A stretch of DNA of 64,000 nt from Flavobacteriaceae bacterium (lineage in GTDB: Bacteria > Bacteroidota > Bacteroidia > Flavobacteriales > Flavobacteriaceae), in assembly GCA_013215095.1 (NCBI GenBank), contig JABSPM010000088.1, forward strand, positions 20,937 to 84,936. The letters run 5' to 3'. The translations under genes and the position numbers were made by a program. Of this stretch, positions 9,018 through 17,834 are shown piece by piece (position 1 is the first letter of the stretch; every line of letters starts with the position of its first letter). The notes under the pieces were generated by a model. That model had not been told where the DNA came from. It did not search any database and was given only the letters and a program-made list of their open reading frames with translations.

Positions 9018-9908
9018 ATGAAACATCTCTTAACCGTCATTATCATTCATTTCTGGATTCTAGCTAGCATTGGTCAGACTATAAATTATTCTACTAAAGA
9101 CGCAGAAGGCAAGACTAAACTCTTAGGAAAAATAAACAAGGAAGGACTAAGTCAAGCCCCTTTTAACGACTGGTTTTCTAAGAACTACGCTAACTATTCC
9201 GTTGATAAAACCCTCGCAAAATCTATAAAAAAAGAACTTAACAGTTATTCTATTAAGGTATTTTTAGGAACTTGGTGCAGCGATAGTAAACGTCAAGTAC
9301 CACGCCTTTACAAAGTATTAGAAGCTATAGATTTTCCGAAAGAACAACTTGAGGTTTATGCTTTAGACAACTCAAAAACGGCTTACAAGCAAAGTCCGAA
9401 TGGTGAAGAAAAAGGTCTAAATATTCATCACGTACCTACCTTTATTTTTTATAAAAATGGAGAGGAAATTAATCGCATTATAGAGTCTCCAAAAGTCACT
9501 TTTGAAAATGATATCTCTGCAATACTAAAAGGAGACTACAGGTCCAATTATCACATAGCCAACTACGTTCACACACTTCTCCAAGACCATGAGATACATG
9601 AGCTCAAAGCCATGGAACCCCATTTATTGCCTCAATTATTAGAATATGTTAAAGGAAGTAGGGAGCTTAATGCTCTAGGATATGTCAAGCTGCGTAATGG
9701 CAACGTTGATGCTGCTATTTATATTTTTGATCTAAACGTCAAAATGTTTCCGTATAAATCTCAAGTATATAATAGTATAGCTGAAGCCTATTATATCAAT
9801 AAAAATTATCACGATGCTTTAAAGAACTATAATACCGTATTAAGTATGACACCTAAAGATAAAAACGCTAAAAAAATGATAAGAGTCCTTAGAAAACTCT
9901 TAAAATAG
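9018..9908 (+). CDS. Secreted thioredoxin-like protein with C-terminal TPR
   Basis: 296 residues from the ATG at 9018, which gives a signal peptide (MKHLLTVIIIHFWILASIGQ). A start 57 bases upstream lacks this and is rejected. Residues of about 60-170 form a thioredoxin-like domain: VFLGTWCSDSKRQVPRLYKV, then the cis-Pro segment HHVPTFIFYKNGEEI. The active site is WCSDS, with a single Cys instead of CxxC, so it is unlikely to be a dithiol oxidoreductase. The last 90 residues contain a TPR-like pair (VYNSIAEAYYINKNYHDALK, then YNTVLSMTPKD). The TPR lipoprotein gene starts 11 bases downstream. Likely a periplasmic protein; the role is unknown. Confidence 0.8.
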   Translation: MKHLLTVIIIHFWILASIGQTINYSTKDAEGKTKLLGKINKEGLSQAPFNDWFSKNYANYSVDKTLAKSIKKELNSYSIKVFLGTWCSDSKRQVPRLYKVLEAIDFPKEQLEVYALDNSKTAYKQSPNGEEKGLNIHHVPTFIFYKNGEEINRIIESPKVTFENDISAILKGDYRSNYHIANYVHTLLQDHEIHELKAMEPHLLPQLLEYVKGSRELNALGYVKLRNGNVDAAIYIFDLNVKMFPYKSQVYNSIAEAYYINKNYHDALKNYNTVLSMTPKDKNAKKMIRVLRKLLK

Positions 9909-9919
9909 CGCTACAAATT

Positions 9920-10294
9920 ATGATTCACAAAAGCGTCTATATTATTCTAGCAACAAATTTTTTATGTTGTAAAAACCATGAAAAAAATGCATGTTCCACT
10001 TCAAAATCACTATCAGAAGATAACATCATAAACAGTTATTTAAAGGCAGGTGCCTGGAAGTATCATTATTTAGATAATCGTTTTACCCAATGGATAGACA
10101 AAGGTATTGCACAAGATTCTACCATTGCCTATTTATGGCAACAAAAAGCGTTACCTTTATGGAAACAGCATCGCTATGATGAAGCCATAGGTTATTATGA
10201 AAAGGCAACTGCACTCAAGCCTGAAGTATGGCTATCGCGTTTGGGGTACTTAAAATGTGTATTTGCCAAACACCTTTGGCACCCATTGCATTGA
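9920..10294 (+). pseudogene. TPR lipoprotein, 3'-truncated at a deletion scar
   Basis: 124 codons remain. The N-terminus resembles a lipoprotein signal (MIHKSVYIILATNFLCC, Cys about residue 16-17). The middle is TPR-like: WIDKGIAQDSTIAYLWQQKA, HRYDEAIGYYEKATALKPE. Flavobacterial homologues that I recall have several more TPRs after the segment corresponding to YLKCVFAK. Here, directly after that segment, the frame runs into HLWHPLH-stop, which is antisense to a fragment of a different, MutS-related gene. The 3' half is therefore missing and the gene is very likely non-functional. See the overlapping minus-strand relic. Confidence 0.7.
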
Positions 10295-10930
10295 TTTTGG
10301 AAAAAACGGTTGATAGCTATTCAACCAATTCACAATCTGATTTACTGGGATTTCTGCTTCTATTAGGGTTGCCTTAGCCGTAAACATTTGACGCCATTTT
10401 GGCATATCAGCTAACTCTTTAATAGCTTTCTTGTCTTTCATCTATAGCTGCTATATTGTTTGATTTAAGAAGGCTAACTAATGTTTCCTTTCCTTAATCT
10501 AGAGCTGTTCTATCGAGATATTGAAAAAAGACCCTTTACCAAAAAGGTCAATATCATCTCAAAACGCGTGCGTATAATCTTGAAACATTTTGCCTTCATT
10601 CCGATCTTTAAAGCTCCCTTCAGAAATTTGAAATTCTTCTATATTAATATCCAACAACGCTCTATATAACTTACGTTTAGTCTTTAAGTTGATATGCCGT
10701 ACAAGTAGTAACAAAAAAACAACAACTGCAATTATGGCTAAAGGAATAACAATATGCAATTCATAAAAATAAATATAAACACCAATTACACCAGCTATAT
10801 AAACGAGTATTCTCGCAAGGCTATAAGTGCGAAATTTTAGTTTAAAATTGTTGAGCGTAGCCTGATATAATTGTATTTGAGATCTATAAAACTTTTTAGA
10901 GTGGTGATTTGTCATGCTCGCAAAATACAA
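10250..10930 (-). pseudogene. Degraded 5' remnant of a MutS-family membrane protein gene
   Basis: The intact-looking 5' part encodes two membrane helices (LARILVYIAGVIGVYIYFY and the following VIPLAIIAVVVFLLLL). It ends THAF-stop at 10559-10561, but the same frame then continues DDIDLFGKGSFF. One frame over come QYLDRTALD, a TAA at about 10489-10491, GKETLVSLLKSNNIAAIDERQ, and after a further shift KAIKELADMPKWRQMFTA up to PKVF. Joined together, this is the N-terminal region of the Bacteroidota MutS-like protein that precedes the mismatch-repair ATPase domain. The lesions are two stops and two frameshifts. Everything beyond 10.26 kb, including the whole ATPase domain, is gone and is replaced by the truncated TPR gene. 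A clear relic. Confidence 0.78.
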
Positions 10931-11160
10931 AACATCTTACACAAAATATTATATTTCAAATAAAATGCAGCACTCAATAAAACACAAAAACTTACAAAAC
11001 AAATAGTTAAATAACATCCTATAACTATTTAAGACAATTTAGTCTGCGTTATTTTCAACTAACACCTATGACATTTCACTAATTATGGTATACATACAGT
11101 TATAATATTCTATTAGAATAAGCATATCCCTATTTAGCTTATGCCTCATACAATTTAGCA

Positions 11161-11535
11161 TTAAGCTTGTAGCAAAATAACACTTAGGCCTAGTATAGCT
11201 AGTGGTAATAATAAAAGTAAATATATGCTGTAAGATTTAGATTTAACTCCGGTTTTCTTTGCATTTAATGCAACGCGCTTCTTACCACTGTATGCTATCC
11301 AATTTTTGAAATATAAGCCTATAGCAGCAACGCAAAACAGCATCCAAACCTTATCGCTTGCCATACTAGACATCTTCATTTGCTTTAAAAACACTATAAA
11401 AAAAACACTCACAAACAAAAGTACAGTAGATTGTAGAAGCGTAATATAAAATATAGCAATACTATTAGCTTTCTTAGGGCAACGTTTCTTATAATAATTA
11501 AAAATATTGAAAAAAAATTGATCAAATGTAGTCAT
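11161..11535 (-). CDS. Small integral membrane protein, unknown function
   Basis: 124 residues from the ATG at 11533-11535 (MTTFDQFFFNIFNYYKKRC). An upstream TTG would add eight residues overlapping the terminator hairpin, so I prefer this ATG. There are three predicted membrane helices: about residues 27-53 (ITLLQSTVLLFVSVFFIVFL), 66-80 (VWMLFCVAAIGLYF) and 105-122 (IYLLLLLPLAILGLSVILL), with a basic loop between the second and third. I do not recognise the family. It stands alone, separated from the upstream operon by a strong terminator, and 230 bases of AT-rich sequence without a visible gene follow it. Confidence 0.6.
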   Translation of the reverse strand: MTTFDQFFFNIFNYYKKRCPKKANSIAIFYITLLQSTVLLFVSVFFIVFLKQMKMSSMASDKVWMLFCVAAIGLYFKNWIAYSGKKRVALNAKKTGVKSKSYSIYLLLLLPLAILGLSVILLQA

Positions 11536-11548
11536 GCGATAAAAATAA

Positions 11549-11580
11549 AAAAACCACATGAAAACTCATGTGGTTTCTTA
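11549..11580 (-). terminator. Intrinsic terminator of the TonB receptor/DUF5689 operon
   Basis: AACCACATGA and TCATGTGGTT form a perfect 10-bp stem around AAAC. On the minus strand it is followed by TTTTTTTATTTTT. It lies just after the end of the DUF5689 gene and just before the small membrane protein gene. Confidence 0.8.
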
Positions 11581-11596
11581 AAATATAGTTATACTA

Positions 11597-13059
11597 TTAA
11601 TTTGCAAATACTCTAAAATCATCGATCATAAACGATCCATCTAAAGTGTCATCGTTACCTGAGCCATTAACTCTAAACCCAACATATAAATTACCCGAAT
11701 ATGACGAGATATCTATAAATCCAGAATCTATAAATTCATACCATGAAGTTGATTACCTTGGGAAGTTCGCATTTAACTCATCCCAAGTTGCTTCCGTCAC
11801 ATTAGTACCATCAAAATCCGTAGAGACAAATACCTTTATTCCATTATTCTCAGAGTCAACATCTAAATGATGTTGTGCAACTTTAAAATTTAAAAATTCA
11901 TTAGATTGTGCATCCATATCAATAGCTGGAGAAATTAACCATCCAATATTAGAATCTTCATAAGTATTGTATGAAGAAAATTCAGTGTATCCATTACCGT
12001 TATACTCTTGCTCGGTCCATAGTTCAGTCCCTTCTTCAGCAAAATTAATCCAATCTGCAATATCTAAATTTGTATCATCAGCTTCTTGAAAGTCCTGAGA
12101 AGATATTACATTAAAATCAGCGATATCTATAAGCTACAACGTGCTTCTGTCATATTCACATCATCAGTAGTATTTAATGCCATAATCAAAGTGTCTCCAG
12201 TATAATCTTTTGAGATAATACCAGCAATAGATCCATTACCTGTAGGTAATTGTTCATTTTTAAAATTTGAATAAGAACTCGTCTCTAATATCATTGTAGT
12301 ATATGTAGAACCTTCACAAGCTTGCATTGTTCTTTGAGTATCATAATCTTCTATTGGATCAAAATAAGCCAAACCATTTAAATCATCCTCAAATTCGGCA
12401 CCATCTACTTGAACAAACATTCCAATATGTTCATCGGTAATTGAGCTAAATGTTTTGGTTAAAGGCACCAATTCCATAGTGCTAGAACTTCTTAGAATTT
12501 TTGCATTGGTAAGGTTTTCCCCTAAGCTTGTCACTGTAGTTCCATACTCATCCGTCTCTGTACCCGCTCCAATCGTAATAACATTATTTCCTGTACGCTC
12601 TTCTCCAATATATAAACCTATAAGGTTGATATAAACCTCACGACCTTTATTATACTTATTATTCAGATCTGTTTGATTAATGATAACTTTAATTGCAGCT
12701 GTAGGATCTTCAAAATTATCTTGTATATAAATCTCTTCATAGAAATTACCTGTCAAATCAGAAGAACTTACATATCCTTTAACATATATATTGGTATCTA
12801 CTTGAAACGGTAGGGCATCTGAATGATAATTATCATTATTAGGATCATTATCATACATTGCTTTTAGATCTAGTATCGATACCTCTTCTGCATTACCGTT
12901 TAACATATCTTGCAATGCTTCATTTTCTTCAGCTCCCACACTATTAGGAACAGTAAAATCATCATCTTGAACACAAGCTGTAATTACCATTATAGCAAAA
13001 ATAGCGAGTGCTCTATTTAATATTCTGTTTGTTTTCATAAAATTAATGTTATTTTTCAT
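11597..13059 (-). pseudogene. DUF5689 / choice-of-anchor lipoprotein, broken by a frameshift and a stop
   Basis: The 5' part (start at 13059, or the ATG eight codons in, MKTNRILNRALAIFAIMV) has a lipobox ITAC and then a DUF5689-like domain: VKGYVSSSDLTGNFYEEIYI, YNKGREVYINLIGLYIGE. This frame ends ARCSL-stop at 12127. One base short, the next frame continues LIDIADFNVISSQDFQEADD and WLISPAIDMDAQSNEFLNFK, a choice-of-anchor (jelly-roll) domain. It is interrupted by TAA at 11753-11755 (NANFPR-stop-STSWYEF) and ends SFMIDDFRVFAN at 11597. One full-length gene is therefore spread over two frames. It follows a TonB receptor gene by 9 bases and would be its surface lipoprotein partner. The DUF5689 half could still be made alone. 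Confidence 0.8.
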
Positions 13060-13068
13060 CGTTGTTTT

Positions 13069-15864
13069 TTAAAATCTAAAATATATATTTAAAAAATATG
13101 TTGTGCCTCTTCCGTACCAGTACTTAGGTCCAAAAAGTCGCTTAGGATTATTTACATCTTCTAATAATTCAGTGTAATTTGCATTTCTTGCTTGTTCAAA
13201 CCCCCCACTCTTGTATTCCTTATTCAAAAGGTTATTTACGGTTGCAAAAAATCCCACCAAATAATCCCCAATTTTCCAAGATTTACCACCAACAAGATTT
13301 ACCACCATATAATCATCAAATTGCTCTTGTTTTAGTAATTCTCTAGCCACATTAGGGTCATAATCATTCAGAGGTAAGCCGTCTGTTGGATCCAGATAAA
13401 AACTACTTGTTCTTGTCACAGGACTAACATCTATATATGTCTTAGAGAAAAAGTTTGACGTAGCTCCAAACCACCAATAATCAGGGTCTCTATATTCAAA
13501 TCCAATCGAGGCTGCTTGTTGTGGTCCACCGGACACTTTATAGTCTTTTAAATTTGTAGTTCCATCTCCATAAGTTACTACTTTATCGTCCACAGACAAA
13601 TAAAAGTTCGGATTATTATCATAAGTATATTGCCCAAGCGATGCTGCACCTTTTAACTTAATTGTTGGTGTAACCTGAGCTTCTATACCAAATTCTGCGC
13701 CTATATGCTTCTTATCTACACCCTGCAATACCTCTGACACAAATTCATTGGTCTGGACAATACCATTTTCATCCTCAAAACCTCCTATTCCATCTGCATA
13801 ATAGAATGAGACTTCATTAGCATCTTGCATCTTTGTATAGAACCCTGTTAATCGTGCATTAACTAAAGGTGATCTAAAAATATAACTCGCGTCCAATGAA
13901 GTAATTTTTTCTTCCGTAATTTCATCTCCAGTAATATTTACTCCATTTACAACTCCTGCAATGTCATGGTTAGACCTTGCATTAGTAAATGTATTTCTTA
14001 ATGATGGTGCTTTAGTTAAATAAGCAGCATTTATATCAATTAAATGCTTACCTGTGATTTTAAAGGTAAATCCACCTTTTGCACCTAAGCCGTTAAATTT
14101 AACTTTTGATCCTTTTCCGAATGAGTTTCCAATATTGGCACCATTCTCAAATAAACCTTCGCGCTGATATTCTGTTTTTGCATAACTCCCCGCTACATAA
14201 AAATCAATTTTATTATACTTGAATAAAGCTTGCACATGACCACTATAAACCTTCGAAAACAGGTTGTAATTATATCTAAACTTGTCCCCTTCGCTTGCCA
14301 CAAAATATGGGTTATTCGTGTCAAATGCGAAACCATCAAATGCATCTCGATTGAGATAGCCGGTAGTACTTCCTAACATGTCGATAATTTCTGCAAAATT
14401 CTCAGACTTTAAATTTCTATAATTTAGAGAAGCATTAAGCACAATATTCTCACTCAATTCACTAGAAAAAATCGTATTTGCTGTAAACTGTGAATCATCC
14501 ACGCGATCTTCATACAATACATATGCTGCATAATTACCTGAAGCGTTATTAGTTAAATTGGCATCATAAATGCGATTCCAGTCAATTTGACCGTTATTTA
14601 TAAAATTTTGTTCAGCTTCATAAGCACCTGCTAAATCAGGGGCATCATCATCTGCCAAGAAGTAACTTGGTAATTTTTGATAATATGCTGGGCTTGGGTT
14701 GGCACCGCCACCAAAATCTAATCTACTATTTGAGAGTTCACCCCATTGATATGCAAAATTTGTATTCAAACTTGTCTTTTCACTCAAATTCCAATAATGA
14801 TTTAGCATCACTATAGGTTCTTCTACTCTTTTTATTCTAGAATTACGTTTCTCACCATCGTGCCATCCCCAGTACTCGTTATATCTAATATCTTTTAGGT
14901 CGTAAACCTCTTGAGTATTTGGTGACGATTTACCTCTTCTATTTGGCGCATAAACTCCTGCAATATTTAAACTATGTTTATCGTTAATTTTTTTCTCTAC
15001 AGAAACAAAGAATGAATTTGCATCATAAAAGGTAGCATCTTGATAACCTTCATCCCCCCATCGCCTTCCAATAGATAATGAATATGACCATCCACCTTCA
15101 ACCAAACCAGAAGCATAACTTGCCATTAATCTGTTGGTGTAACTTCGGTTGGATGATGAATATGTAATTCTACCGCCTTTTCTATAATGCGACGCTCTCA
15201 CATCGATGTTAGTTGTTCCTAAAATACCACCAAAGTTATAAGCTGAAGGGGTAAGTCCTGTGGTGAATTCTTGATTTCTCATCACATCATTTAATCCTCC
15301 CCAATTACTCCATTGTGGTCTTCCATTAAACATTTTATTCATCTCAACACCATTCATAAGAACGGTACCGTTTTCAGAATCTAATCCACGTACTCTAAAG
15401 AAGGATGAACTAAATTCAAAAGCAGCTGTACGCTGAAATATATCTTGAGATGATGATAGTAAGCCAGAAATATTGTCTGCGCCACTTGTATCATCATTAA
15501 GCTCATCATCAGATAAAGTAATGGTAAACAAGTCTGGACTATCAGAGACGTCTATTTTTAAAAACATGTCTGTAATCTCAAGTGTTTGGGCTTGATTGAC
15601 AACTATCGGAAATCTTGCAGTTATATAACCACTTTTAGAGAGGCTTAACACATGCTCTCCTAAAGGTACATTTTCTGTAAATACGAATTCTCCAGAAGCG
15701 TCTGTGGTTGTAAATTGTGAAGTTCCCTCAATAGTTATTGTTACATTAGGGATTAATTCTCCTGTGACTGCATCTTTTACACTACCTTTTATAATAGTTT
15801 GTTGCGCGACAGATGAAAACGCAGTGAAAATTCCTAATAAGAAAACAAAAAAAAAATTTTTCAT
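13069..15864 (-). CDS. TonB-dependent receptor with carboxypeptidase-like N-domain
   Basis: 931 residues with a signal peptide (MKNFFFVFLLGIFTAFSSVAQQ). A CarboxypepD_reg-like domain follows (about 24-100: IKGSVKDAVTGELIPNVTI...DASGEFVF), then a plug domain (SSFFRVRGLDSENGTVLMNG, QEFTTGLTP) and a 22-strand-type barrel ending in the aromatic residue of FLNIYFRF. It would import an unknown ligand across the outer membrane using TonB energy. No TonB box can be named with confidence. The linked DUF5689 lipoprotein and the divergent secreted EEP-type nuclease point to nucleic-acid-derived or phosphoester substrates. This is an inference from context only. Confidence 0.9.
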   Translation of the reverse strand: MKNFFFVFLLGIFTAFSSVAQQTIIKGSVKDAVTGELIPNVTITIEGTSQFTTTDASGEFVFTENVPLGEHVLSLSKSGYITARFPIVVNQAQTLEITDMFLKIDVSDSPDLFTITLSDDELNDDTSGADNISGLLSSSQDIFQRTAAFEFSSSFFRVRGLDSENGTVLMNGVEMNKMFNGRPQWSNWGGLNDVMRNQEFTTGLTPSAYNFGGILGTTNIDVRASHYRKGGRITYSSSNRSYTNRLMASYASGLVEGGWSYSLSIGRRWGDEGYQDATFYDANSFFVSVEKKINDKHSLNIAGVYAPNRRGKSSPNTQEVYDLKDIRYNEYWGWHDGEKRNSRIKRVEEPIVMLNHYWNLSEKTSLNTNFAYQWGELSNSRLDFGGGANPSPAYYQKLPSYFLADDDAPDLAGAYEAEQNFINNGQIDWNRIYDANLTNNASGNYAAYVLYEDRVDDSQFTANTIFSSELSENIVLNASLNYRNLKSENFAEIIDMLGSTTGYLNRDAFDGFAFDTNNPYFVASEGDKFRYNYNLFSKVYSGHVQALFKYNKIDFYVAGSYAKTEYQREGLFENGANIGNSFGKGSKVKFNGLGAKGGFTFKITGKHLIDINAAYLTKAPSLRNTFTNARSNHDIAGVVNGVNITGDEITEEKITSLDASYIFRSPLVNARLTGFYTKMQDANEVSFYYADGIGGFEDENGIVQTNEFVSEVLQGVDKKHIGAEFGIEAQVTPTIKLKGAASLGQYTYDNNPNFYLSVDDKVVTYGDGTTNLKDYKVSGGPQQAASIGFEYRDPDYWWFGATSNFFSKTYIDVSPVTRTSSFYLDPTDGLPLNDYDPNVARELLKQEQFDDYMVVNLVGGKSWKIGDYLVGFFATVNNLLNKEYKSGGFEQARNANYTELLEDVNNPKRLFGPKYWYGRGTTYFLNIYFRF

Positions 15865-15922
15865 TGTTAAATTTATAGTTAGTAATCGATTTTCCTTTAA
15901 AATAATAAATATTTAAAGCCTG

Positions 15923-15930
15923 CAAATCTA
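15923..15930 (-). promoter_or_regulatory. Candidate -7 element for the TonB receptor operon
   Basis: Minus-strand TAGATTTG matches TAnnTTTG, 58 bases before the receptor start. It is back-to-back with a plus-strand element 20 bases away. Confidence 0.5.
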
Positions 15931-15950
15931 CATTATTTCTGATTAATAAT

Positions 15951-15958
15951 TACTTTTG
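15951..15958 (+). promoter_or_regulatory. Candidate -7 element for the EEP nuclease gene
   Basis: TACTTTTG matches TAnnTTTG, 47 bases before the nuclease ATG. It faces away from the receptor promoter, so a single regulator bound between them could control both genes. Confidence 0.5.
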
Positions 15959-16005
15959 GTGCAAGATTTGATTAATGAATTAACACAAACATAATCACAC
16001 AAAAC

Positions 16006-17082
16006 ATGAAAAAATTAAGTTTAATCTTTCTTGGTATTTGTTTTTTTTCAGCCTTAAGTATTAATGCTCAGGAAAAAAGAAAATTTAAAATTCATACTAT
16101 TGCATTTTATAATGTAGAGAATTTGTTTGACCCATTAGATGACCCAAATAAATTAGATGAAAGAAGTCCTATAATGGAAATGAGTTTTGATAGAGAAAAC
16201 ATTTACAAAAAAAAGGTGAATAATATGGCGAGAGTTATTTCTGAAATAGGCGCTGATATCTCAAGAAATGCGCCCGCAATCATAGGAATTTGTGAAGTTG
16301 AAAATCGCAAAGTCGTTGATGATTTAGCTAATGATGATAACTTAGTAAAAAAAGACTATGGTATTGTCCATTTTGATTCGCCAGATGCACGTGGGATAGA
16401 TGTCGCTTTAATGTATCAAAAATCGCTGTTTGTACCTATAGACGCTAGCAAACATGCACTAAAAATTTACGATGACTCCTCCAAAGAACGCATATATACT
16501 AGAGACCAATTACTCGTAAGTGGTCAGCTTGAAGGAGAACTTATACATATTATTGTAAATCACTGGCCTTCTCGCCGAGGTGGAGAAGCTAGAAGTAGGC
16601 CAAAACGTGTAGCCGCTGCAAAACTAAATAAACGTATTATAGATTCGCTGCAAGCCATTAATCCTTATGCTAAAATATTTACTATGGGTGATTTGAATGA
16701 CAACCCAACAAATACGAGTGTAAAAAAGATACTTAATGCAAAAAAGGATAAAGAAGATGTACAGCTTAAAGGTATCTACAACCCTATGGAAGCATTCTTT
16801 AAAAAAGGTCTTGGCTCCAATGCTTATCGCGATGCATGGAGTTTATTTGACCAAATAATGATTACAGAGCCCCTTTTAGAAAAAGAGTATTCGTCATTTA
16901 GATTTTACAAAGCAGGAATATATAATGCGCATTATTTAACCAATAAAAAAGGGAGATATAAGGGGTATCCTTTACGAAGTTTTGCTAACGGCAGTTTTAC
17001 AAATGGTTTTAGTGACCACTTTCCTGTATATGTTCATATCATCAAAGAAGTTTCTAAGAAGAATAAAAATACAGGAAGCTAA
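16006..17082 (+). CDS. Secreted endonuclease/exonuclease/phosphatase family protein
   Basis: 358 residues with a signal peptide (MKKLSLIFLGICFFSALSINAQ). The EEP (DNase I-like) fold signatures appear in order: FYNVENLFD (metal-side Asn), GICEVEN (catalytic Glu), VNHWPSRRGG (His), GDLNDNP (Asp-Leu-Asn), DQIMI and SDHFPVYV (Asp-His). It should be a metal-dependent phosphodiesterase acting outside the cytoplasm, on DNA/RNA or other phosphodiesters. It is transcribed divergently from the TonB receptor/DUF5689 operon, which suggests joint use in breaking down and importing a phosphorylated polymer. The C-terminus is basic (KKNKNTGS). A bidirectional terminator follows directly. Confidence 0.9.
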   Translation: MKKLSLIFLGICFFSALSINAQEKRKFKIHTIAFYNVENLFDPLDDPNKLDERSPIMEMSFDRENIYKKKVNNMARVISEIGADISRNAPAIIGICEVENRKVVDDLANDDNLVKKDYGIVHFDSPDARGIDVALMYQKSLFVPIDASKHALKIYDDSSKERIYTRDQLLVSGQLEGELIHIIVNHWPSRRGGEARSRPKRVAAAKLNKRIIDSLQAINPYAKIFTMGDLNDNPTNTSVKKILNAKKDKEDVQLKGIYNPMEAFFKKGLGSNAYRDAWSLFDQIMITEPLLEKEYSSFRFYKAGIYNAHYLTNKKGRYKGYPLRSFANGSFTNGFSDHFPVYVHIIKEVSKKNKNTGS

Positions 17083-17119
17083 AAAAAGTGCTGTAAACTC
17101 TGCTTACAGCACTTTTTTG
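17082..17119. terminator. Bidirectional intrinsic terminator
   Basis: AAAAGTGCTGTAA and TTACAGCACTTTT pair perfectly over 13 bases around a 7-base loop, with A-run and T-run flanks on both strands. It lies between the nuclease gene and the convergent small membrane protein gene. Confidence 0.85.
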
Positions 17120-17132
17120 TTCGATTTTGTTG

Positions 17133-17573
17133 CTACCAGTTTAACCACATACGATAGGGAATTCTTGACGCCAATAAAACCAAACCTATGAGGTAAAACA
17201 GGGCTATTATTTTATATTTTACCTTAGAGTTTCTCTTTTTTTTGTGCTTAGAATAGCCCTTTGTGATACACACAATCGCAAGAATATTAACAATAGGATG
17301 CTCTACAAGATACAATCTTGCTAAGGAGTTACTCATGACTCCTGCACCCAATTCTCCCCACAAGGCAAATCTTGGAGATACAAAATACAGTATCATCCCA
17401 ATCATTAGCTGCAAGTGAGAAACAATTAATCCAAAAAGTGCTAATCTAAAGGCTTTTGCTGTGTAGACCTTTTTAGAGGCCAAACCTATAAAAGCTCCTA
17501 CTACGGTAACCACTATGACCCCAAGCACCAAAAATGCCCAATACGAATGTAAATTTTTGATTAGATTATACAT
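17133..17573 (-). CDS. Four-helix membrane protein, flavobacterial, unknown function
   Basis: 146 residues with four hydrophobic segments: about 13-33 (FLVLGVIVVTVVGAFIGLA), 44-64 (ALFGLIVSHLQLMIGMILYF), 90-107 (EHPIVNILAIVCIT) and 120-138 (IIALFYLIGLVLLA). Histidines occur near the membrane faces (HSYWAF, VSHLQL, VEHPIV), which would suit a haem-binding bundle, but that is speculation. Similar flavobacterial proteins exist, and I believe some have been misnamed in databases as ribosomal protein L27, which this is not. It is isolated between terminators, so it has its own promoter. Confidence 0.7.
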   Translation of the reverse strand: MYNLIKNLHSYWAFLVLGVIVVTVVGAFIGLASKKVYTAKAFRLALFGLIVSHLQLMIGMILYFVSPRFALWGELGAGVMSNSLARLYLVEHPIVNILAIVCITKGYSKHKKKRNSKVKYKIIALFYLIGLVLLASRIPYRMWLNW

Positions 17574-17770
17574 AAAGATATTTCATTAGTTCTGATCACA
17601 CACCTTTTTTGAAAATAACAGTTTGGCTCTGGACATTACATTCTCTTCTATTTCTTAATAAAAACAAATCGCAGCTATTATTAGCTCTAGAAATAAAAGT
17701 CGTCCGTTCCGAAATCAAACAATTACAAAAAAGAAATGGCTTATCACGCTAAAATAACGAATTATAGACA

Positions 17771-17803
17771 TAAAAAAACCTGCTCATTGAGCAGGTTTTC
17801 TAA
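17771..17803 (-). terminator. Intrinsic terminator of the second TonB receptor gene
   Basis: AAAACCTGCTCA and TGAGCAGGTTTT form a near-perfect palindrome. On the minus strand it is followed by TTTTTTTATG. It lies 32 bases after the receptor stop codon. Confidence 0.85.
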
Positions 17804-17834
17804 TATTTTTTGATTCTAAATAACAGATTCGAAA

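Noticed and set aside
11646..11870. Plus-strand open frame in the choice-of-anchor region
   Set aside because: It is the antisense shadow of the broken DUF5689 lipoprotein gene, whose minus-strand translation matches known domain patterns.
17133..17573. Ribosomal protein L27
   Set aside because: Four membrane helices and no L27 signature; the name would be a propagated database error.
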